From positions 1,550,001-1,614,000 of the forward strand of contig NZ_CP087585.1 of the NCBI RefSeq assembly GCF_022200785.1: a DNA stretch of 64,000 nt, given 5' to 3'. This document shows, one piece after another, positions 9,707 to 19,445 of this stretch. Origin of the DNA: Pedobacter mucosus. Lineage in GTDB: Bacteria; Bacteroidota; Bacteroidia; Sphingobacteriales; Sphingobacteriaceae. The position numbers and the translations under genes were made by a program. The number at the start of each line of letters is the position of its first letter. The first letter of the stretch is position 1. Below the pieces are notes generated by a model, which made no database searches, was not told the origin of the DNA, and was given only the letters and a program-made list of their open reading frames with translations.

Positions 9707-11317
9707 ATGGGGAAGTTTTTTGAAAACATCATCAGTAATAATTCGTCATTGCGTTCCAATGTACCGTCATTGCGAGGAGGCACGACAAAGCAATCTCATT
9801 TCAAAAAATCAGATTGCTTCAGCTCACACAAACCCGGCTTCGCAATGACGATCTCCTTAGCTAGATTTCGTCTAGCCTCCTCGTCATTGCGAGATACGAA
9901 GCAATCTCTCTTGCTGATATTCTTCTTTTTCTTATCTATTTCAGCCAATGCGAAAATCCTATTACCTCAAATTTTATCAAGTAAAATGGTTTTGCAACGA
10001 GATAAGCCAATCAATATTTGGGGCTACGCGGCTGCTGGAGAAAAAATAACAGTTACTTTTTCAGGACAATCAAAGCAAACAGTTACTGATCAATCGGGCA
10101 ATTGGTCGATAGTTTTATCAGCGCTTAAAACTTCTTCAAATCCTCAAAAAATGATGATCTCTGGTTCAAATCAAATTGTTTTGGATGACATTTTAGTTGG
10201 TGAAGTTTGGCTTTGCTCTGGCCAATCCAATATGGAATATGCCATGCGAAAACTAGCGAAAATTCCTAAGCCTAAAAATGAAAAACTAGGTTTTCCATCT
10301 GATGAAGTAGAAAAAGCGAAAAATAATCAAATCAGGATTTTTCTTGTTAACCGAAAAATGTTAATTAAGCCAGATTCTATTCATAAAAGTTGGAGCGTTG
10401 CACAGGACTCTGCTTTAAGGTCTTTTTCTGCTGTTGGTTACTTTTTTGCGAAGGAACTTCAGGCAAAATTAGGTATTCCAATTGGTGTAATTTCTTCAGC
10501 AATACCAGGAAGTGCTATCGAACCCTGGATTTCTGAAACAGCCTTTAATCAAGAGTCTTATTTTAAAAACCAAAAGGTTGGCAATGATCCAGGTAAATTT
10601 TATCCCACTATGATTGAGCCGTTAACAAAATTTAAAATTCGTGGATTTCTTTGGTATCAGGGCGAAACCAACTGTTTTTTGAATGAGAAAATCAGCTATG
10701 CTTATAAAATGAAAGTTTTAATCAACAGCTGGAGAAAAGCTTGGCAAGAGAAAGATCTGCCATTTTACTACGTTCAAATTGCACCATTTAATTATTCTAA
10801 AACTAAAGGAAAAGTTCCTGTAGATGAAAATACTGAACCGGAATTATGGGAAGCTCAAACGGAAATTTTAAGGTTGCCAAATACGGGAATGGTATCTACA
10901 AATGATTTAACTGATACAAATGAAGATTTACACCCAACCTATAAATGGGAAGTTGGAAAGCGTTTAGCACTTTGGGCATTGGCCAAAACGTATAATCAAA
11001 AAATAGATTATAGTGGTCCGATTTTTAAAACAGTTTCCTTTATAAATAACAAAGCGCTACTGGATTTTGAGCATTTACAAAAAAATTCAAATACAATTTC
11101 AGGTTTTACAATTGCCGGGAAAGATGGGATTTTTAAAAGCGCTGATGCAGTTGTTGAAAATGGAAAGGTTATGGTTTCGGCGAAAGAAGTAACAGAACCG
11201 ACAGCGGTTCGCTATAATTGGACTGAAAATCCCACAGGAAATTTTTATAGTAATGGTTTACCAGCTTTACCTTTTAGAACGGATAATCCTTTAACAAAAC
11301 AATTTAAAGCCAATTAA
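9707..11317 (+). CDS. Secreted SGNH/sialate-O-acetylesterase family carbohydrate esterase
   Basis: Probably removes acetyl groups from pectic sugars. SGNH elements are visible: GEVWLCSGQSNMEY with the nucleophile serine, WYQGETNC, and LHPTYKWEVGKRLALW with the catalytic histidine. The frame opens at 9707, one base after the upstream stop, but the first 65 residues are encoded by family A repeats (SLRGGTTKQS, SSLRDTKQS). The hydrophobic signal core LLLIFFFFLSISANA begins only at about residue 69. An ATG at 9845 or a TTG inside a repeat at 9887 would give a more normal signal peptide. A paralogue lies at 54874. The gene overlaps the next by one base. Activity is well supported; the start is uncertain. 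Confidence 0.8.
   Translation: MGKFFENIISNNSSLRSNVPSLRGGTTKQSHFKKSDCFSSHKPGFAMTISLARFRLASSSLRDTKQSLLLIFFFFLSISANAKILLPQILSSKMVLQRDKPINIWGYAAAGEKITVTFSGQSKQTVTDQSGNWSIVLSALKTSSNPQKMMISGSNQIVLDDILVGEVWLCSGQSNMEYAMRKLAKIPKPKNEKLGFPSDEVEKAKNNQIRIFLVNRKMLIKPDSIHKSWSVAQDSALRSFSAVGYFFAKELQAKLGIPIGVISSAIPGSAIEPWISETAFNQESYFKNQKVGNDPGKFYPTMIEPLTKFKIRGFLWYQGETNCFLNEKISYAYKMKVLINSWRKAWQEKDLPFYYVQIAPFNYSKTKGKVPVDENTEPELWEAQTEILRLPNTGMVSTNDLTDTNEDLHPTYKWEVGKRLALWALAKTYNQKIDYSGPIFKTVSFINNKALLDFEHLQKNSNTISGFTIAGKDGIFKSADAVVENGKVMVSAKEVTEPTAVRYNWTENPTGNFYSNGLPALPFRTDNPLTKQFKAN
9744..9907. repeat. Family A repeats inside the start of a coding region
   Basis: A partial copy begins at 9744, a full palindrome runs from 9764 to 9850, and a left half runs from 9882 to 9907 (CGTCATTGCGAGA ... 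GAAGCAATCT). All lie within the open frame of the SGNH esterase. Confidence 0.88.
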
Positions 11318-14088
11318 TGATACGAAAAATTCACTTTACTTTGTGTTTGATATTTCTTTTATGTTCTGCAAAAGCACAGCAAACGGAGAAACTATTTCTT
11401 TCAGGAACGGGAAATGATAATACCGTTAACTGGGATTTTTTCTGCACAGGTGGTGCGAACTCTGGAAAATGGACTACTATACCAGTTCCGTCAAATTGGG
11501 AATTGCAAGGTTTTGGAAAGTACGATTACGGTTTTGCGAAAGATAGCGCAAAAGGAAAGGAGCAAGGACTTTATAAATACAATTTTAAAGTTCCAGCGGG
11601 TTGGAAAGGTAAGCTAATCAATATTGTTTTTGAAGGATCAATGACTGATACTGAAGTGAAAATTAACGGAAAATCTGTTGGAGAAACGCATCAGGGTGCT
11701 TTTTATGTCTTTAAGTATGATATTTCAAAACTAATTAAACTAGGAGAAAATAATTTATTAGAAGTAAAAGTTTCTAAACATTCGGCAAATCAATCTGTAA
11801 ATGAAGCAGAACGCAAAGCCGATTTTTGGATTTTTGGGGGCATTTTTAGACCGGTTTTTTTAGAGGCCTTGCCACAAACCCATATTGATCGCATCCAAAT
11901 TGATGCAAAAGCAGATGGAAAATTAAATGCTCAATTAACTTATGTAGGCGATGCTGATAAAGTGGAACTATGGCTTTTTGATAAGAAAGGAAATCCATTT
12001 GGTGCTAAGTTTACCACATCATGGAAAAAGGGAACGCAAAAGTTAATGTTGAATTATCAGTTTTCTAACCCTGAATTGTGGTCTTCAGAATTTCCAAATC
12101 TTTACATGGCTACTTTTGTTCTATTCAAAAATGGTCAGGTAATTCATCAACTTTCTAAAAAAATCGGTTTTAGAACCATCGAAGTTAAAGAGCGGGACGG
12201 GGTTTACATTAATGGCGTTAAAATTAAATTCAAAGGCGTAAATCGTCATTCTTTTTATCCTTCATCAGGCAGGACAACCAGTAAAAAAACTAGTATCGCT
12301 GATGTTTCCTTAATTAAAGAGATGAATATGAACGCAGTTCGTATGTCGCATTATCCACCGGATGGCCACTTCCTTGATATTTGCGATTCACTTGGTTTAT
12401 TTGTGATGGATGAATTGGCGGGCTGGCATGGTAAATATAATACGCCAACAGGAACCAAATTACAAAAAGAAATGATGCTTAATGATGAGAATCATCCATC
12501 AATAATATTTTGGGCAAATGGAAATGAAGGTGGTCATAATTTAGAATTGGATCATTTGTTTCCGGATGAAGATATTCAAAAACGACCTGTAATTCACCCC
12601 TGGGAAGTTTTTGGTGGATTTGAAACGACTCATTATCGGGAGTATAATTATGGAATTGGAAATTACAATCACGGTCATAATATTTTAATGCCAACAGAAT
12701 TCTTACATGGCATGTGGGATGGTGGACACGGCGCAGGCCTGGAAGATTATTGGAATGCGATGTGGAATAATCCACTCTCGGCCGGTGGTTTTTTATGGGA
12801 TTTTGCTGATCAGGGTGTTGTTCGTACCGATAAAAATGGTGAGCTGGATACAGATGGAAATCACGGTCCTGATGGAATAGTTGGCCCATATCACCAAAAG
12901 GAAGGAAGTTTTTACACCATAAAAGAAGTTTGGAGCCCAGTTTTTGTAGAGAAAAGAGAAATGACCGATGGATTTGATGGTTCTTTCTTGTTGGAGAACC
13001 GTTATGCTTTTACTAATTTAAATCAATGTAGTTTCAGTTGGACGGTAGAAGAATTGAATCCGTCAATTTCTAATTTTGAGAGCGGAACCGCAATTGCTCC
13101 CTCAATCAAACCATTTGAAAAGGGAATTTTGAAAATTGATCTACCTAAAGGATGGAAAAATTACGATGTATTATACCTCACTGCAAAATCTCCAGAAGGC
13201 AAAGAAGTTTTCACCTGGAGTTTTCCAATAACGCTACCTAAGGATGAGGCTGAGAAAATTGTGGTAAAAACAGGATCTTCAAAAGTAACCTTAAAAGATA
13301 ATGCAGCAACTTACGATGTTTTGGCAAATGGTATTAATTTCAGTTTTGATAAATTAACAGGTCTACTAAAACAGGCGAAAAATGCTAAAGGTATAATTCC
13401 ATTTTCCAATGGTCCGATTTTGCAAGAAGGCGTTAATAATTTCAAAAATTTTAGCAAAAAAATGGATGGAGAAAATCTTATTATTTCATCAGTATTTGAT
13501 AAAAAAGATAGCTACAATACTTTAAAGTGGACCATTTATCCTTCAGGTTGGTTAAAAATGGAAGTTAAATATTTTCCATCTGCATACTTCACTACTTTCG
13601 TTGGATTGAATTTTTCTTACCCTGAAACCGAATTAAAAAGTGTTAATTATAAAGGAAACGGACCTTATCGAGTTTGGAAAAATAGAATGAAAGGTAATAA
13701 ATTTGGTGTTTGGAATAAAAATTACAACAATTCTGCTACCGGCGAATCGCCTTGGCAATATCCAGAATTTAAGGGGTATTATTCAAATATGTACTGGTGC
13801 GAATTCGTTGGCAAGGCACAATCTTTCAAAGTAGTTACCGATCGGGAAGACGTTTTTTTAAGGCTATTTACACCGAAAAAATCAAAAGATACAGAATACG
13901 ATAATATGAGTCCGACTTTTCCAAACGGTGATATTTCTTTTATGAATGGAATATCTGCAATTGGGACAAAGACTCAAAAACCCGAAACAACTGGTCCGAT
14001 GGGCATGAAACATGTGTACTATGATTATGAAAAAGAGCCGATAAGGGCATTAAATATGGTTTTATATTTCGATTTTTCAGCTAAATAG
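11317..14088 (+). CDS. Secreted GH2 glycosidase (beta-galactosidase-like)
   Basis: This 923-residue protein has a signal peptide ending SAKA|QQ near residue 20. GH2 order is visible: sugar-binding jelly roll (about 25-200, VPSNWELQGFGKYDYGF), Ig-like domain (200-295), TIM barrel (295-600) and C-terminal domains. The barrel has RHSFYPSSGRTTSKKTS, NMNAVRMSHYPPDGHFLDICDSLGL and WANGNEGGHN, where Glu404 fits the acid/base. Glu461 in MPTEFLHG is the probable nucleophile region. It probably trims beta-galactose or a related sugar from rhamnogalacturonan side chains. The first base overlaps the stop of the esterase gene. Confidence 0.8.
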   Translation: MIRKIHFTLCLIFLLCSAKAQQTEKLFLSGTGNDNTVNWDFFCTGGANSGKWTTIPVPSNWELQGFGKYDYGFAKDSAKGKEQGLYKYNFKVPAGWKGKLINIVFEGSMTDTEVKINGKSVGETHQGAFYVFKYDISKLIKLGENNLLEVKVSKHSANQSVNEAERKADFWIFGGIFRPVFLEALPQTHIDRIQIDAKADGKLNAQLTYVGDADKVELWLFDKKGNPFGAKFTTSWKKGTQKLMLNYQFSNPELWSSEFPNLYMATFVLFKNGQVIHQLSKKIGFRTIEVKERDGVYINGVKIKFKGVNRHSFYPSSGRTTSKKTSIADVSLIKEMNMNAVRMSHYPPDGHFLDICDSLGLFVMDELAGWHGKYNTPTGTKLQKEMMLNDENHPSIIFWANGNEGGHNLELDHLFPDEDIQKRPVIHPWEVFGGFETTHYREYNYGIGNYNHGHNILMPTEFLHGMWDGGHGAGLEDYWNAMWNNPLSAGGFLWDFADQGVVRTDKNGELDTDGNHGPDGIVGPYHQKEGSFYTIKEVWSPVFVEKREMTDGFDGSFLLENRYAFTNLNQCSFSWTVEELNPSISNFESGTAIAPSIKPFEKGILKIDLPKGWKNYDVLYLTAKSPEGKEVFTWSFPITLPKDEAEKIVVKTGSSKVTLKDNAATYDVLANGINFSFDKLTGLLKQAKNAKGIIPFSNGPILQEGVNNFKNFSKKMDGENLIISSVFDKKDSYNTLKWTIYPSGWLKMEVKYFPSAYFTTFVGLNFSYPETELKSVNYKGNGPYRVWKNRMKGNKFGVWNKNYNNSATGESPWQYPEFKGYYSNMYWCEFVGKAQSFKVVTDREDVFLRLFTPKKSKDTEYDNMSPTFPNGDISFMNGISAIGTKTQKPETTGPMGMKHVYYDYEKEPIRALNMVLYFDFSAK

Positions 14089-14115
14089 GTTTAACCAAAA
14101 AGTAATAGAGGAATA

Positions 14116-14281
14116 ACCACCAAGACACAAAGAACACTAAGAAGGGATTATAAATAGAACCACGAAGGGTATAGTTACATTAAAAAACAGTGAAATCATA
14201 TAATCAGTGTAATCAACCGCGAAGCGTAATAAGTAAACAGCATTCAAAATATAATCGGTGTAATCAACCATAAAGCGTAAT
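14116..14281. repeat. Family E repeat remnant and a 31-base direct repeat
   Basis: Bases 14116-14168 contain family E words (ACCACCAAGACACAAAG, then ACCACGAAGG). Two imperfect 31-base copies follow at 14200-14230 and 14251-14281 (ATAATCRGTGTAATCAACC plus AAGCGTAAT). The second copy ends on the ATG of the GH78 gene. Confidence 0.75.
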
Positions 14282-17015
14282 GAACATTAAAATCTACATA
14301 ACGATAATCTGCATTTGGTTTATACCATTTTCTAAAGTCGCTGCGCAAATAAAATTGCAACATACTACTTGCGAAATGTTGGTTAATCCATTAGGAATCG
14401 ACGTATTGCAACCGAGACTTGCTTGGCAAATTGTTTCCAGTGAACGAAATGTAATGCAAAATGCCTATCAGATTTTAGTTGCTTCATCGCTTGAAAAACT
14501 CGATGCAAATGAAGGTGATTTATGGGATTCTAAGAAGGTTGCAGAGCAAGAATCCATTCATATCAATTATAAAGGAAAAGAGCTAAAAAGTAGAATGAAA
14601 GCTTATTGGAAGGTTAAAGTGTGGACAAACACTGGTGTAAGTGAATGGTCATCTAATAACTATTTTTCAATGGGTTTACTTTATTATAAGGATTGGCCAA
14701 AGGGCTGGATCGGCTTCGATCGTGCTTTCCCGTGGGATAATATTAAAACCGATTCGCGTTTATCTGCCAGGTATTTTAGGAAAGAATTTCAAACTTCTAA
14801 AACTATAAAATCAGCAACCGCATCTATCATTGGTTTAGGTTTATATGAACTATTTATCAACGGGAAAAAGGTTGGTGAAGATGTAATGTCTCCGTCGCCT
14901 ACGGATTATACAAAAAATGTTAAATACAATACTTATGACGTTACGAGCTATATTCAAGGCGGAAAAAATGCAATAGGAGTAGTTTTGGGTAATGGTCGGT
15001 TCTTCGCTATGCGTCAGAATGAGAAACCTTATAAAATTAAAACGTTTGGTTTTCCAAAAATGCTCATGAACCTCAATATTGTTTATACGGATGGAACAAC
15101 TGCGAATGTTGATTCAGATGACAGTTGGAAAGGAACAGCCGATGGACCAATCAGAACTAATAATGAGTATGATGGTGAAGAATACGACGCAACTAAGGAA
15201 ACGGCGGGTTGGAATAAAACTGGTTTTGATGATAGTAAATGGTCAAAAGCGGAGTTTGTTCAAGAACCCTCAGGAACTATTGAAGCACAAATGAATGAAA
15301 ATATCCGGGTGATGAATACGCTTAAACCTGTTTCCATAACTAAAATTTCGGGTGGAAGGTATATTTTAGATATGGGTCAGAATATGGTGGGTTGGCTCCA
15401 AATAAAGGTTAAAGGTTTAAAAGGAAAACAAATCAAACTGCGTTTTGCAGAATCGCTACAGGAAGGTGGGGAGCTTTTTACGGCCAATCTTCGCAATGCG
15501 AAATGTACCGATTTATACACGCTTAAAGGTGGAGAACAGGAAACTTGGGAACCTACTTTTGTTTACCGTGGTTTTAGATACATAGAACTTTCTGGCTACA
15601 TTTATCAACCATCTGTAAATGATTTTGTAGGAAAAATGATTTATGATAACATTAAAACCGTCGGGACGTTCGAAACTTCTGATGCTTTAACTAATCAAAT
15701 TTTTAAGAATGCCTGGTGGGGAATTGCCGGAAATTATAAGGGAATTCCGATTGATTGTCCGCAACGGAATGAACGTATGCCTTGGTTAGGCGATCGAGGT
15801 GCAGTTGCTTACGGTGAAAGTTTTGTTTTTGATAATGGAAGATTTTATGCCAAATGGATGCAGGATATTCGTAATTCTCAGAAGGAAGATGGCGCTATCC
15901 CGGATGTTGCACCAGCTTTTTGGCGCTATTATAGCGATAACATGACTTGGCCAGGCGCAATGCTTTTAGTTACCGAAATGCTTTACAAACAGACAGGTGA
16001 TGTATCTGCAGTTAAAGATAATTATCCAGCAATGAAAAAATGGCTGGCTTATATGCAAGATCGATATATAAAAGATTATATTTTGACAAAAGATAGTTAT
16101 GGTGATTGGTGTATGCCGCCAATTACCATAGAATTTGGTCGTGGAAAAAGCGCTGATAAAAAGTATCCTTCTGAATTAATTTCTACCGCGTATTATTATC
16201 ATTTTACACAGTTGATGATCCAATTTGGAAGCGTTATTGGCAAAGAGGATGATGTTAAAAATTATGAACTTTTAGGTAATAACATCAAAAATGCTTTCAA
16301 TCAAAAATATTATAACGGTAAAGGTTATTATGCATCAAATGCTTTAACAGATAATATTATTCCATTATATTTTGGAATGGTTCCTGAAAATAAAGTGGAA
16401 CAGGTTTTTAAGAATATCACTTATACTGTTGAAGTTACAAATAAGGGTCATTTGAGTAATGGTTTAGTTGGTATTCAATGGTTAATGCGTTGTTTAAATG
16501 ATTATGGCAGACCAGATTTAGCTTATACGATTGCCACTCAGAAAACTTATCCAAGTTGGGGATATATGGTCGACAATGGCGCAACAACTATTTGGGAATT
16601 ATGGAATGGCAACACTGCTGATCCTAAAATGAACTCACAAAATCACGTAATGATGCTTGGTGATTTATTGATCTGGTATTATGAAAACTTAGCAGGAATA
16701 AAATCAGAGCGTGCTGCGTTTAAGAAAATTATCATGAAACCTGAAATGATAAGCAGTTTAAATGCTGTTAATGCAAGTTACAATTCAGTTTATGGTTTGA
16801 TAAAAAGTAACTATACAAATACGACAAAGCAATTTAATTGGAAAGTAACTATACCACCAAATACTACAGCGTTGGTTTATATTCCAGCTGATAATAGAGG
16901 AGAAGTTGCCGAATTATTGGAATCAATAAAAGATTTAAAATTTATTAAAATGGAAAATAAAAGAGCGATTTATGAAATTGGATCGGGAGATTATTCTTTT
17001 GTGGTGAAGAAGTAA
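14280..17015 (+). CDS. Secreted GH78 alpha-L-rhamnosidase
   Basis: This 911-residue protein has a signal peptide ending KVAAQ near residue 22. The GH78 order is clear: N-terminal Ig-like domain (LGIDVLQPRLAWQIVSSERN), rhamnose-binding-like beta domain (YARYFRKEF region, LYELFINGKKVGEDVMSPS), then an alpha-toroid catalytic domain with PIDCPQRNERMPWLGDR, whose acidic residues match the family's catalytic and binding set. The C-terminal beta domain contains NASYNSVYGLI. It should release alpha-linked L-rhamnose from rhamnogalacturonan. Two further GH78 genes lie at 27856 and 31445, so linkage specificity is probably divided among them. Confidence 0.9.
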   Translation: MNIKIYITIICIWFIPFSKVAAQIKLQHTTCEMLVNPLGIDVLQPRLAWQIVSSERNVMQNAYQILVASSLEKLDANEGDLWDSKKVAEQESIHINYKGKELKSRMKAYWKVKVWTNTGVSEWSSNNYFSMGLLYYKDWPKGWIGFDRAFPWDNIKTDSRLSARYFRKEFQTSKTIKSATASIIGLGLYELFINGKKVGEDVMSPSPTDYTKNVKYNTYDVTSYIQGGKNAIGVVLGNGRFFAMRQNEKPYKIKTFGFPKMLMNLNIVYTDGTTANVDSDDSWKGTADGPIRTNNEYDGEEYDATKETAGWNKTGFDDSKWSKAEFVQEPSGTIEAQMNENIRVMNTLKPVSITKISGGRYILDMGQNMVGWLQIKVKGLKGKQIKLRFAESLQEGGELFTANLRNAKCTDLYTLKGGEQETWEPTFVYRGFRYIELSGYIYQPSVNDFVGKMIYDNIKTVGTFETSDALTNQIFKNAWWGIAGNYKGIPIDCPQRNERMPWLGDRGAVAYGESFVFDNGRFYAKWMQDIRNSQKEDGAIPDVAPAFWRYYSDNMTWPGAMLLVTEMLYKQTGDVSAVKDNYPAMKKWLAYMQDRYIKDYILTKDSYGDWCMPPITIEFGRGKSADKKYPSELISTAYYYHFTQLMIQFGSVIGKEDDVKNYELLGNNIKNAFNQKYYNGKGYYASNALTDNIIPLYFGMVPENKVEQVFKNITYTVEVTNKGHLSNGLVGIQWLMRCLNDYGRPDLAYTIATQKTYPSWGYMVDNGATTIWELWNGNTADPKMNSQNHVMMLGDLLIWYYENLAGIKSERAAFKKIIMKPEMISSLNAVNASYNSVYGLIKSNYTNTTKQFNWKVTIPPNTTALVYIPADNRGEVAELLESIKDLKFIKMENKRAIYEIGSGDYSFVVKK

Positions 17016-17059
17016 GATGAAAGGGCACAAATCACAGTATTGAAAACAATTTTGGGTTT

Positions 17060-17190
17060 GTCATTTTGAACATAGTGAAGAATCTCCAAGCGATGGAAAA
17101 TAGTCGCCAATAGCGTAAAGGACCAAAGATGGTAGGTTAAACCTAGGTAGTGCTAATCGGTTGCAGATTCTTCGTTGCACTCAGAATGAC
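17060..17190. repeat. Family C long palindromic repeat
   Basis: The left end is GTCATTTTGAACATAGTGAA then GAATCT; the right end is AGATTCTTCG ... CAGAATGAC. The core contains CAAGCGATGGAAA and GTGCTAATCGGTT, which also occur in the copy at 43725. There is no coding sequence in this gap. Confidence 0.8.
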
Positions 17191-17239
17191 AATATTATGC
17201 GATAGATTAAAATGTTAATAACCAATAAAAAATAGAATT

Positions 17240-17908
17240 ATGAGAAAGTTTTTAAAGCCATTTCTACTATTTACCTTATTAATAATAGCCATGGTAAATG
17301 CATTTAGTCAAACTAACGATGTTATTATTTCAGAAGATATGCTTGTAAAAGCTAAAGAATTTGTGTCATCATTGAATTTAACCGATGCAACGAAAAAAAC
17401 TAATGCAGAAAACGTTATTGCTGTTCACATGGTGAAAGTTAGAGATTGGCACAATCAACATCCGTCCACTACAGTTCCTGAAGGCATAAATCCTGTTACG
17501 GGAAATAAATTGAATGAGTTAGATAGGCAAATTATTGCTGATTCGGCGATGCCATTGGGTGTTCATCAAAATTTAATGACTGGTTTGAAAGATAATTTAA
17601 CACCCGAGCAAGTAGAAACAATTTTAGATAAATATACCATTGGTAAAGTTGATTTCACGATGAAGGGTTACAAAGCAATTGTACCAGATTTAACCGCTGA
17701 TGAACAATCTAAAATTTTAGGTTTCATGAAACAGGCAAGGGAGCAAGCGGTCGATTATAAAAATATGAAGCAAATTTCGGCCATTTTTGAGATTTACAAA
17801 ACGAAATCAGAGCAAATGTTAAATAATAACGGCCGAAGCTGGCGAGCACTTTATAGTGCATATACTAAGAAAATTAAAGACGAAAAAGCCACAAAGGCGA
17901 AACAATAA
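17240..17908 (+). CDS. Secreted DUF3826 family protein
   Basis: This 222-residue protein has a signal peptide (hydrophobic core about residues 8-22). It fits the DUF3826 proteins that I recall as common in Bacteroidetes polysaccharide loci: paired helices with SLNLTDATKKTNAENVIA, LTPEQVETILDKYTIGKV and LTADEQSKILGFMKQAREQA. It is rich in helix and charged residues, with no catalytic motif that I recognise. Its position between a rhamnosidase and a BNR protein suggests an accessory role in pectin use. The molecular function is unknown. Confidence 0.7.
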   Translation: MRKFLKPFLLFTLLIIAMVNAFSQTNDVIISEDMLVKAKEFVSSLNLTDATKKTNAENVIAVHMVKVRDWHNQHPSTTVPEGINPVTGNKLNELDRQIIADSAMPLGVHQNLMTGLKDNLTPEQVETILDKYTIGKVDFTMKGYKAIVPDLTADEQSKILGFMKQAREQAVDYKNMKQISAIFEIYKTKSEQMLNNNGRSWRALYSAYTKKIKDEKATKAKQ

Positions 17909-17923
17909 ATTAATGTTTTAAAC

Positions 17924-18001
17924 TCATCATCATTCCTCGCGTAAGCAAAAATCTTATAGTGAAATAGGGTATTAGATTCCCTTCAAGCTGAGGATGACGA
18001 T
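17924..18001. repeat. Family B-like palindromic repeat
   Basis: The left arm (CATTCCTCGCGTAAGC ... ATCT) and right arm (AGATTCCCTTCAAGCTGAGG then ATGACG) form an inverted repeat with partly diverged arms. It fills the gap before the next gene. Confidence 0.6.
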
Positions 18002-18023
18002 CGTAATTGGTAATAAATAAAAT

Positions 18024-19160
18024 ATGTTCAAAAGAAAAATATATATCTTAATTAATCTAATTGTCGTAACGGCATTTACTGCCAATGCACAAGTAGAAAA
18101 ATGGCAATCGGGTGTTGTGAAGCAAGAATTTCTTTATGATAAAGCTCCATTTCCATCCTGCCATTCAGCAACCATTGTCGAAACGCCAAATGGATTAGTG
18201 GCTTCTTTTTTCGGTGGAACTAAAGAACGAAATCCAGATGTTGAAATTTACATTAGCCGTTTTGTAGACGGCAAGTGGTTAGCACCAGTTTCTGCCGCAA
18301 ACGGTATTCAACCGGATGGAAAAAGGTTGCCGACTTGGAACCCGGTTTTGTACCAGGTTCCTGGCGGAGAATTATTGTTGTTCTATAAAATCGGTCCAAA
18401 GCCTTCTGAATGGTGGGGCATGATGAGATCTTCAAAAGATAATGGAATCACTTGGTCTGATGCTAAAAAGCTCCCTGACGGGTATATCGGTCCGGTAAAA
18501 AATAAACCTGTTTTACTAAGCAATGGGAATCTTTTTGCTCCATCAAGTAGAGAAGGCGATGGATGGAAAATTCACTTCGAAGTAACAAAAGATAACGGTC
18601 AAACTTGGAGAACAGTTGGTCCATTAAATGAAAATGGCATTAAAGCGATCCAACCAAGTATTTTGCAACATAGAAATGGAAAACTTCAAATTTTGGCTAG
18701 AACAGCAAACCGAGCAATTGCAGAATCGTGGTCTGAAGATAATGGAGAAACTTGGTCACCTCTAACTAAAACTTCGTTGCCCAACAATAACTCTGGAACT
18801 GATGCGGTAACCATGAAAGATGGTCGCCATGTACTGGTTTATAATCATGTTCTGCCTCCAGGCGATTTAGCAAAAGGGGCTAGAACACCATTAAACGTTT
18901 CGATTTCTAAGAACGGAAAAGAATGGTCTGCGGCTTTGATTTTAGAGGATTCTCCAATTAGTCAATATTCATATCCAGCGGTTATTCAAACAGCTGATGG
19001 CATGTTGCATTTTATTTATACCTGGAGGAGACAGAAAATTAAGCATGTAGTAGTTGATCCAACAAAGCTGAAATTAAAGAAAATTAAAAATGGAGTTTGG
19101 CCAAAATTAAATGGATACACGGCGCCAGTGATCACAGAAACTAAAAGCGAAGAGCCATGA
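18024..19160 (+). CDS. Secreted sialidase-like (BNR repeat) protein
   Basis: This 378-residue protein has a signal peptide ending TANAQ. It is a six-bladed propeller of the sialidase superfamily with clear Asp-boxes: SKDNGITWSD, TKDNGQTWRT, SEDNGETWSP, and the degenerate SKNGKEWSA. Conserved openings include SCHSATIVETPNGLVASFFGGTKE-type residues. Close relatives are common in pectin loci of Bacteroidetes. GH33 enzymes of rhamnogalacturonan II systems remove 3-deoxy sugar acids, which is one option here. A rhamnose- or arabinose-directed activity is also possible. Fold is confident; substrate is not. Confidence 0.7.
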   Translation: MFKRKIYILINLIVVTAFTANAQVEKWQSGVVKQEFLYDKAPFPSCHSATIVETPNGLVASFFGGTKERNPDVEIYISRFVDGKWLAPVSAANGIQPDGKRLPTWNPVLYQVPGGELLLFYKIGPKPSEWWGMMRSSKDNGITWSDAKKLPDGYIGPVKNKPVLLSNGNLFAPSSREGDGWKIHFEVTKDNGQTWRTVGPLNENGIKAIQPSILQHRNGKLQILARTANRAIAESWSEDNGETWSPLTKTSLPNNNSGTDAVTMKDGRHVLVYNHVLPPGDLAKGARTPLNVSISKNGKEWSAALILEDSPISQYSYPAVIQTADGMLHFIYTWRRQKIKHVVVDPTKLKLKKIKNGVWPKLNGYTAPVITETKSEEP

Positions 19161-19171
19161 GAGTTGATAAG

Positions 19172-19424
19172 TCGTCATTAGGTGACAGAGCAGATAATAA
19201 ATTTTCTGGAAAACAATTTATTCTGTCGGGAGAGATTGCTTCGGTTAATGAAAATCAAACCTCGCAATGACGCGAGAGAGGGTGGTCGTCATTGCGAGGA
19301 GGCACGACAAAGCAATCTCATTTTTGAGAGAGATTGCCTCGGTTGATGAAAAATCAAACCTCGCAATGACGGTAGAGAGGTCGTTATTGCACGACGGTCG
19401 TCATTGCGAGGCACGAAGCAATCT
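19172..19424. repeat. Cluster of family A repeats
   Basis: At least four partial or complete family A copies lie head to tail: a degraded copy ending at 19272, a full palindrome at 19286-19371, a degraded start at 19381, and a left half at 19398-19424 ending GAAGCAATCT. The cluster leads directly to the GIY-YIG gene. Confidence 0.88.
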
Positions 19425-19445
19425 TACTTTGAAATAAACTAGCTA

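Noticed and set aside
12479..12889. A 136-residue minus-strand frame
   Set aside because: It lies wholly antisense to the GH2 catalytic barrel, which has clear family motifs; the frame has no recognisable domain.
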